A DNA stretch of 57,303 nt from contig DQWD01000337.1 of NCBI GenBank assembly GCA_011042725.1, positions 1 to 57,303 on the forward strand, written 5' to 3'. Of the stretch, positions 51,564 through 57,303 are shown one piece after another. The notes beneath the pieces were generated by a model. That model made no database searches. It worked only from the letters and a program-made list of their open reading frames with translations, and had not been told where the DNA came from. A program made the position numbers and the translations under genes. The stretch comes from Candidatus Aminicenantota bacterium. GTDB taxonomy: Bacteria; Acidobacteriota; Aminicenantia; Aminicenantales; Aminicenantaceae. Numbering within the stretch: position 1 is the stretch's first letter; the number at the start of each line of letters is the position of its first letter.

Positions 51564-52559
51564 TTACTTTTCTTCTGTTTCTTTTTTTGATTCGGCCTCT
51601 AAGCGCTGAATAAGATCTTCGGTGATTTGGACAGAGATGATCACTTTATCAGGTTCAGGAGTGATTTGAATGTTATTCAGTAGTTCACCAAAGACTGGTT
51701 TTTGAGCAGTCGCCATAGCTCCCATTGACTTTAATCCATTGATGAAATCAGCTAATTGCTTAACTTTCTGCTCGTCATCGCTGAATAGTTTTATTTCGCC
51801 GGCATAGGCTTGATTAGCATAGTCAAAAGAAATAGTTCCGGCCTTAATCGTTTTAAGATTAGCTAGCATCGGGTTCTGACCAGCGGCTTGGTCCATAGTT
51901 TTAGCCGGGAAGAATCCAACTCCCCAGAAGAGAGCCTCTTGGTTAACATCCCCTAGCAAGTTCGTCAGGTTTTCGCTGGTTTTGCAACTAGGCTTTTTAC
52001 CTTGCGCGACATCGATAACACCCTGGACTCCTACTTTAGTACCGACGATGATATTTGAGTCATCGAGAAAAGCAAAGCATCCGGGTTCTTTCTCATCTTT
52101 GGGCTGTCCAGTATAGAGAGTGACTCCGTTATAATCTTCTTCCTGAATTTCCACCCCTTCTTCTTGGGTTGCTTGAGCCTTGATAAAACCAAGTACTTTT
52201 TCCTTGTCATATTTTAGATTAATAACCGCAGCTGCGTTTTGTTTTTCTCCTTCGGGAGCACTTAATATTGCTCCGCAAGCATAGAACACATCTTTTTGAG
52301 GATCGATACCTACTTGTTGAATGAATTCTTGGTATTTCTGGTAATTCTCATCTTTTTGGATAGCTTGATTGACAGCTTCCAGCTTCATCAATTTCTCTAG
52401 ATTAGCAAAGAAGACAGCTTGACTTTCTTGAGGAAAAAGGTTGAGCATGTCCGCCGGTTTGGCTTCGCCAGCTACCGGCACAGCTTCTTTTTTCTTACAA
52501 GAAGACAAGCTGAAAACAAGAAGAGGTACAATTAATGCTAAAACTAATCCTTTTTTCAT
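51564..52559 (-). CDS. lipoprotein of unknown function
   Basis: The 331-residue protein has a lipoprotein signal peptide (MKKGLVLALIVPLLVFSLSSC). The mature part begins FPQESQAVFFANLEKLMK, contains IIVGTKVGVQGVIDVAQGK and a two-domain alpha/beta pattern, and ends in a charged helix. The layout recalls DUF3352-like exported proteins, but I do not recognise it firmly. GGAGGG fixes the ATG. A palindrome lies over the start of transcription, so expression is probably regulated. Confidence 0.6.
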   Translation of the reverse strand: MKKGLVLALIVPLLVFSLSSCKKKEAVPVAGEAKPADMLNLFPQESQAVFFANLEKLMKLEAVNQAIQKDENYQKYQEFIQQVGIDPQKDVFYACGAILSAPEGEKQNAAAVINLKYDKEKVLGFIKAQATQEEGVEIQEEDYNGVTLYTGQPKDEKEPGCFAFLDDSNIIVGTKVGVQGVIDVAQGKKPSCKTSENLTNLLGDVNQEALFWGVGFFPAKTMDQAAGQNPMLANLKTIKAGTISFDYANQAYAGEIKLFSDDEQKVKQLADFINGLKSMGAMATAQKPVFGELLNNIQITPEPDKVIISVQITEDLIQRLEAESKKETEEK

Positions 52560-52572
52560 CTACTTTTCCCTC

Positions 52573-52590
52573 CAAATCAAATTTGATTTG
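52573..52590. promoter_or_regulatory. 18-bp perfect palindrome, likely operator
   Basis: CAAATCAAATTTGATTTG directly follows the -10 box of the lipoprotein gene, covering the transcription start. Position and symmetry suit a dimeric repressor. The regulator is unknown. Confidence 0.5.
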
Positions 52591-52619
52591 ACTATATCAG
52601 AAAGAGTGAACAAAAGCAA
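52591..52619 (-). promoter_or_regulatory. promoter of the lipoprotein gene
   Basis: TTGCTT, 17 bases, TATAGT on the minus strand, immediately upstream of the palindromic operator candidate. Confidence 0.5.
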
Positions 52620-52816
52620 TTAATATATGTTGATAAATGCTAGAACCAATGATTATAGAGCCAATGATTATATTTGGTTGAGATTAGAGGATAAAAAAGA
52701 TAAACTTACTTTTCTGTTGACCTATTTTTCACGGTTAGATTGATGGCCATTATTGTTTCAATTATTGATTGAGGTGGCCAATTATTTTCTAAGTTAGGAT
52801 AAGTAAGGAGGAAGGA

Positions 52817-54124
52817 ATGGTTAAAAAATTGGTCGTTTTGTTCATGGTGAGTTTATTTTTTGGTGGGGCATTAGTTTCTGCCCTGCCTGCTAGGCCAATT
52901 CACATCTTGAGTTTGCGGGACAGAGCCGAGGTAGTTAATACTTGGTTAGAGGTACGCTTAGAGACAATTCTGCCAGAGGTCATGAAAAGAGAAGGAATTG
53001 ACATGTGGTTGGTCATCTGCCGCGAGTACAATGAAGACCCGGTTTTTCTTACTCTAGTGCCAGCTGATTATTTTTCAGCCCGACGGTTAACCATGCTGGT
53101 TTTCTATCTCCACGATGATCACCTGGAGAAATTGGCTGTTAGCCGCTATCCAATTGGAAAGCTTTATCGGTCTGTGTGGCAGCCGACAAAGATGGATCAA
53201 TGGAGTTGTTTGGCCCAGGTTATTAAAGAAAGAAACCCGCAACGCATCGGAATTAATGTCGGCCCAGATTTTGCTTTTGGCGATGGTTTGTCAGCTTACT
53301 TAAAAGAAAAACTGGAAAAAGCTTTAGGTCCTGAGCTGGCTTCCAGGTTAGTTTCAGCCGAAAAAGTGGCCGTGGGTTGGCTAGAAAAGAGATTGCCGGA
53401 AGAAATCGAGGTTTATCATCATCTAGTTCATATTGCCCATGAAATCATTGCTGAAGCCTTTTCGGCTCAAGTCATTACTCCCGGGGTAACCACCGCCACG
53501 GATGTAGTTTGGTGGATGAGAGAGAAAATCAAAGAGTTGAAACTAGATACCTGGTTTCAACCTTCGGTCTCTATCCAACGGGCGCCGAGTAGTTCTTATC
53601 AGGGCCTAGTAATCCACCAGGGGGACCTTCTTCATTGTGATATTGGCATTACTTACTTGCGCTTAAATTCTGATACCCAGGAGCATGCCTATGTGCTTCG
53701 TCCCGGAGAAATCGATGCGCCGGAAGGGTTGAAGAAGGCTCTAGCAGTGGGGAATCGCTTGCAAGATATTTTAATCGCTGAATTTCAGGCAGGGCGCACC
53801 GGGAATGAAGTTCTCCGGCTAGCTCTCCAAAAGGCTAAAGCTGAGGGTATCGAAGCCAGTATATATTCTCACCCCCTTGGCTTTCATGGTCATGCTGCGG
53901 GTCCAACCATCGGACTTTGGGATCACCAGGAAGGAGTTCCGGGGCCAGGGGATTATCCTCTCTATCTTGACACCTGTTATTCCATCGAGCTTAATGTTCA
54001 AGTTCCCATGCCAGAGTGGGGAGGTAAAAAAGTAAGAATAGCCCTGGAGCAAGATGCCGTCTTTACCGGCGAGGGAGTAACATTTCTGGATGGTCGCCAG
54101 ACATCATTTCATTTAATCCGCTAG
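52817..54124 (+). CDS. exported M24 family metallopeptidase (Xaa-Pro aminopeptidase-like)
   Basis: The 435-residue protein has a signal peptide (KKLVVLFMVSLFFGGALVSALP), an N-terminal creatinase-like domain (~30-190) and a pita-bread catalytic domain. All five metal ligands are visible: Asp in CDIGI, Asp in NSDTQ, His in HPLGFHGH, Glu in SIELNV and Glu in LEQDAVF. It probably removes residues before proline or from other peptides outside the cytoplasm. AAGGAGG upstream sets the ATG. Confidence 0.9.
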   Translation: MVKKLVVLFMVSLFFGGALVSALPARPIHILSLRDRAEVVNTWLEVRLETILPEVMKREGIDMWLVICREYNEDPVFLTLVPADYFSARRLTMLVFYLHDDHLEKLAVSRYPIGKLYRSVWQPTKMDQWSCLAQVIKERNPQRIGINVGPDFAFGDGLSAYLKEKLEKALGPELASRLVSAEKVAVGWLEKRLPEEIEVYHHLVHIAHEIIAEAFSAQVITPGVTTATDVVWWMREKIKELKLDTWFQPSVSIQRAPSSSYQGLVIHQGDLLHCDIGITYLRLNSDTQEHAYVLRPGEIDAPEGLKKALAVGNRLQDILIAEFQAGRTGNEVLRLALQKAKAEGIEASIYSHPLGFHGHAAGPTIGLWDHQEGVPGPGDYPLYLDTCYSIELNVQVPMPEWGGKKVRIALEQDAVFTGEGVTFLDGRQTSFHLIR

Positions 54125-54222
54125 TTCCGCTAATTCCTTATGGCCGTTCGTTCAGCCAAGCATTCCTTGATTAAAATTAGAACCACCCCCAGAGCATCCT
54201 GAAGAGAAATATTTTGGTTTCT

Positions 54223-55188
54223 TTAAACAGAGGAAGATAAGCGTCTATAAAATTTTAACTGACTGGCGTAGAACCAACAGCGAAACCAAATAAAGCCAAA
54301 AATAAAGAATTGATTAATAAGGAAAGCTAAAATGATCAGTAGCGGAGTATTCTCAGGAAGCCATTCGAGCCAACTCCCCATTAAGAGGGAAAAAATAACC
54401 AGAGAAGTGAAAATCAAATAATATAATCCTAAAGCTGAACCCAGGTTAGCCACCACTCTTTTCCAGGAAATAATGATGGCTTTGAGAGGATTTTTTTCAT
54501 TAAGGGAAACCAGATGAAGGCGCGCATAATCAAAAAGCATTTGGAAGAAAAAGAGGAGAAAAAAGAGAATCACCTTAGTGACCAAACCCACATAGAAAGC
54601 TGGCCTTTCCGAAAGAGCAGTCTGGGATAAATAGTCAACAAACCAGCGGAAAAGGCGGCCTAGTCCTTGGTAAAGGACGAAGAAAATGGCTCCCGAAATA
54701 AGCATTATTCCCAGCAGGCGCAAGAAAAAAACTGCGGCTTGTTGAAAGAAAAATCCAGCTTTAAAAGGCGATTTTCCGGAGGCATAGGTGGCGATAATTC
54801 CCCCGGAAATAAAGGTTTGCAGAAGAAGATAAACCAGAAAAACAAGGATTAAAGAGAAGGGAAAAGAGAGTAGCCTTTGATCCAGAGAGACTAAAGCCTC
54901 CAGGTTGTTCAGCAAGGCTCCCTTAGGAGATAAGGTCGTTACCTCGACTGTTTTTTCCAGGCCTTGAGCTTCATCATGGAATTCTTGCCACCAGAGATAG
55001 TCAAAATCACGGACAATATTTTCGGAAGCGATACTAGAACCGAGATGATTTTTAAATGAATGGGCAAGGGGGGCAGCTAGGATAAGGCCCAAGATAAGAT
55101 TGAAGACAAAAGCAATCACCACCACAGAAAAAAAGCGTCGGGTTGTTTGCCAACCATGAAGATAATCTTGAATTATTTTAATGCCCAT
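54223..55188 (-). CDS. multi-pass membrane protein of unknown function
   Basis: The 321-residue protein has about six membrane helices (~18-40, ~112-134, ~150-175, ~200-222, ~245-270, ~280-305). An extracytoplasmic loop (~45-105) lies between the first two. The closing residues are aromatic and basic (WFYASQLKFYRRL). No enzyme motif is seen. It lies 11 bases after the M1 peptidase gene, so the two are co-transcribed. Confidence 0.6.
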   Translation of the reverse strand: MGIKIIQDYLHGWQTTRRFFSVVVIAFVFNLILGLILAAPLAHSFKNHLGSSIASENIVRDFDYLWWQEFHDEAQGLEKTVEVTTLSPKGALLNNLEALVSLDQRLLSFPFSLILVFLVYLLLQTFISGGIIATYASGKSPFKAGFFFQQAAVFFLRLLGIMLISGAIFFVLYQGLGRLFRWFVDYLSQTALSERPAFYVGLVTKVILFFLLFFFQMLFDYARLHLVSLNEKNPLKAIIISWKRVVANLGSALGLYYLIFTSLVIFSLLMGSWLEWLPENTPLLIILAFLINQFFIFGFIWFRCWFYASQLKFYRRLSSSV

Positions 55189-55199
55189 TTTATCCTCCC

Positions 55200-57188
55200 T
55201 TAACTGCCAGGAAAACGCCAGAGTTCGAAAGCATTCTGAAGCCAGAACAGCCAGCGGGATGTTAGCTTAAGCCATCCCCAGGGGGAAGGTTGGTTGACCA
55301 CCGAGTTGTTCCGTCGGTTAAGGTCAATTACCCAGGTAAAATCCGGATCGACGATGGCTTTAACCGCCGGAACTGAGCGTTGATAGACGAACTTTCGCCA
55401 TAAAGCTTGGCCATCCCATTTTTCTCGCTGAGTAGTGCCATCTTGAAATTCAATTAAAATGTCTACTGGAGCCTTAATTTCGCCTAAGCGGCGGACCAAT
55501 ACTTCAACTAAATAGTTGGTTTGGGTGTATTCTTTTTCGGCTAAAGTTTGGAGTTGTTGGTCAAATTTGCCCTGTGGAGAGGGAAGGCGGTGGTTAACCA
55601 AGGCCGCCACTGCGTAATCAAGAAATCCTTCTTGATAGATGAGTTGATGCAGAATATTGACTGCTTCTTTCCCTCCAAACTCCTCAACTGTGTTTAAAAA
55701 ATCTTGAGGTTGAGGATGTTTAAACCAGTGTCTCGTTGAATAAGTTTTCATCATTGCCCAGAATTTTTCTTCGCCCATGAATCTTTTCAGGCTTCTCAAC
55801 ATCAACTCTCCCTTGCTATAAGAGTTAGCGCCGTAACTCTCCCAATTCATAAACTGCCAGGCATAGGTTTGAAGAAGATCCATTTTGGCTGTTAGGCGGT
55901 GGGAAGAAATTTCCTGGGCTTCGATGGGGATGGCAATTTTCTTAAAAAGCACCGGCACTCCAAAATAACGTTGGGTAAAATAGGGGGGACCGTAAGCAGC
56001 ATAGTAAACTTGAGTATCGAGAAAGGAGGTGAATCCTTCGTCCATCCAGGGATTCTCGAATTCGTTGCTTCCCACCAGGCCATAAAAATAACCGTGGCCG
56101 AACTCGTGAATGGTAACCTCCTCGGGATCACCACTTCCTGGAGGATCAAGAAAATGGGCTCCAGCAGTGAAAAATGTTGGGTATTCCATCCCTCCGGATT
56201 TACTGTTGAAGGCCGGGTCAACACAGGTGATGGTGGAATAGGGATACTCCCCAAACCATTGACTACAGTATTTCAGAGCATTTTTCACGGCCAGTAAGTA
56301 ACGGTCCTTAAGATGACGGTGGTAAGGCTGAAGGAGGAGGGTAATTACTGTTTCTTTGCCTGTGTCGTGGCGGTATTTCTCCTTGAATTCCAAGAAGTGA
56401 GGACTGGCGGTCCAAGCAAAATCGTGAACACTATGTTGAACGAAAAGATGGGTAGAGGTGCCATCACCATTATCCTTGCTTGACTTTAGTTCTCCGGTGG
56501 CTCCAATGATGAAAGAGGAAGGAAGGGTGATTTTTACTTGGTAAGTCCCGTAGTCAGCGTAATATTCGCTATTGGCGTGATATTGATGGCAATTCCAACC
56601 GTCCTCCTCCAAGACTCCAATCTTGGGGAACCATTGGGCGATGAAAAAATAATCTTTCCATGCTCCTGTTCTCGAAATAGGGCGGGGTATTTTAGCCGTG
56701 AAATTAATGGCTAGCTTGATTGTCTCTCCGGCTTTAAGTGGGCGCGGAAGGGGAACCGAGAAAACAGTTTGATCAAAGGGGTTGGGGTTATCAGGATGGC
56801 GGAACTCGATTTTATTAGTCAAGTCAGCCGCAATAAAATTATCTGCAGGGATTATTTTTATAGAATCAATTTGGCAGTATCCCCAGTCTTCTTCCTGAAA
56901 ATCGGCGGTGGGATTGCCGCCTTCCCACCATTCTTCCCAAAGGTAGGTAGACCGATTATTCTGAAAGGCATTCCAGTAAAGATGAAACCAAAGCTCCGCA
57001 GTAGCTTGATTGGTGGGATTGGTCCAAGTTAAGATTTCCTGCCCCTCGATTATTTTTCTTTCGGGATGAAGGCGAACATCCATGTCATAATTGGCTATCT
57101 GAGGACAAAAAACCTCTTCTTGGGCGAGAAGAGGGAGAAGAGTAATAAACAAGAGGAAAAAGCAAAGGTGAAGACGGAAGCGTGACAA
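55200..57188 (-). CDS. exported M1 family metallopeptidase
   Basis: The 662-residue aminopeptidase has a signal peptide (LHLCFFLLFITLLPLLAQ), an N-terminal beta domain and the gluzincin site: GGMEYPTFF (GxMEN variant) and HEFGHGYFY with the third zinc ligand Glu 18 residues on (MDEGF). A C-terminal helical part follows. The start is TTG: GAGGAGG lies six to seven bases upstream and the signal peptide begins there. With the M24 enzyme it suggests peptide scavenging in the envelope. Confidence 0.9.
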   Translation of the reverse strand: MSRFRLHLCFFLLFITLLPLLAQEEVFCPQIANYDMDVRLHPERKIIEGQEILTWTNPTNQATAELWFHLYWNAFQNNRSTYLWEEWWEGGNPTADFQEEDWGYCQIDSIKIIPADNFIAADLTNKIEFRHPDNPNPFDQTVFSVPLPRPLKAGETIKLAINFTAKIPRPISRTGAWKDYFFIAQWFPKIGVLEEDGWNCHQYHANSEYYADYGTYQVKITLPSSFIIGATGELKSSKDNGDGTSTHLFVQHSVHDFAWTASPHFLEFKEKYRHDTGKETVITLLLQPYHRHLKDRYLLAVKNALKYCSQWFGEYPYSTITCVDPAFNSKSGGMEYPTFFTAGAHFLDPPGSGDPEEVTIHEFGHGYFYGLVGSNEFENPWMDEGFTSFLDTQVYYAAYGPPYFTQRYFGVPVLFKKIAIPIEAQEISSHRLTAKMDLLQTYAWQFMNWESYGANSYSKGELMLRSLKRFMGEEKFWAMMKTYSTRHWFKHPQPQDFLNTVEEFGGKEAVNILHQLIYQEGFLDYAVAALVNHRLPSPQGKFDQQLQTLAEKEYTQTNYLVEVLVRRLGEIKAPVDILIEFQDGTTQREKWDGQALWRKFVYQRSVPAVKAIVDPDFTWVIDLNRRNNSVVNQPSPWGWLKLTSRWLFWLQNAFELWRFPGS

Positions 57189-57303
57189 TTTTACCTCCTC
57201 TTAACCAATTTTGTCTAATCATAATGGAGATAAAGGGTAACATCAAGTTATTTTAGATGTTCACCACCAATAGGGCTAAGTGGGGACGTTCCAAATTGAG
57301 AAA

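Overview
The window is a compact, AT-leaning stretch of a bacterial chromosome with about 57 protein genes, no rRNA or tRNA that I could find, no prophage and no CRISPR array. lpxB and kdtA (lipid A/Kdo), lnt, Tat and lipoprotein signals, and type II-like pseudopilins point to a diderm (Gram-negative-type) bacterium. DUF6599, an AmmeMemoRadiSam enzyme beside DUF362, M1 and M24 exopeptidases, a D-aminoacylase and the very tight gene packing would fit an uncultured lineage such as Aminicenantes. That placement is inference from gene content only.

Layout. 0.3-5.6 kb: a spermidine-synthase-like membrane protein, a Tat-leader radical SAM enzyme, a DUF362 protein and a DUF6599 protein. 5.8-11.3 kb: a complete signalling operon on the minus strand (response regulator-GGDEF, four-PAS hybrid histidine kinase with two receivers, second response regulator-GGDEF, Hpt) that looks like a phosphorelay controlling c-di-GMP. 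11.8-14.4 kb: an AI-2E-type permease, a Cys-rich protein and a gene-poor stretch holding an apparent gene relic. 14.4-18.3 kb: pyrR-pyrB-pyrC-rnc-Mth938. 18.5-21 kb: ribF, DUF1844, mazG. 21.1-26.5 kb: one operon nfeD-slipin-SPOR-lnt-prfB; prfB carries the programmed +1 frameshift and is mis-started in the ORF track. 27-31.5 kb: an HU-like protein, a deoxyhypusine-synthase-like protein, coaE, and a cluster of three PilZ-type proteins with a LuxR-type regulator whose receiver has lost its phospho-acceptor. 31.6-35.5 kb: proS, pcm, DUF192, lpxB. 35.5-39.5 kb: rpsO-pnp followed by three pseudopilins that run into lpxB. 39.8-45.8 kb: small unknown genes, kdtA-PAP2, a Tat-lipoprotein D-aminoacylase and an M23 peptidase. 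46-51.2 kb: gpmI and a four-gene ABC-2 exporter. 51.5-57.2 kb: a lipoprotein, an M24 peptidase, a membrane protein and an M1 peptidase.

The most striking observation is gpmI (45969-47597). It is a cofactor-independent phosphoglycerate mutase in circularly permuted order: the canonical C-terminal half comes first and the canonical N-terminal half second, in one open frame. Both metal sites are intact, but the substrate-binding Asp154 position is Arg.

The intergenic DNA is also informative. It holds four copies of a REP-like palindromic element (core GGTGAcagyTCACC), a 13-nt-headed repeat in two copies, a degenerate duplicated fragment of the neighbouring ABC permease gene, and two related relics that resemble the C-terminus of cysteine synthase. 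Several promoters sit so close to their start codons (nfeD, kdtA, DUF362) that the mRNAs would be leaderless or nearly so.
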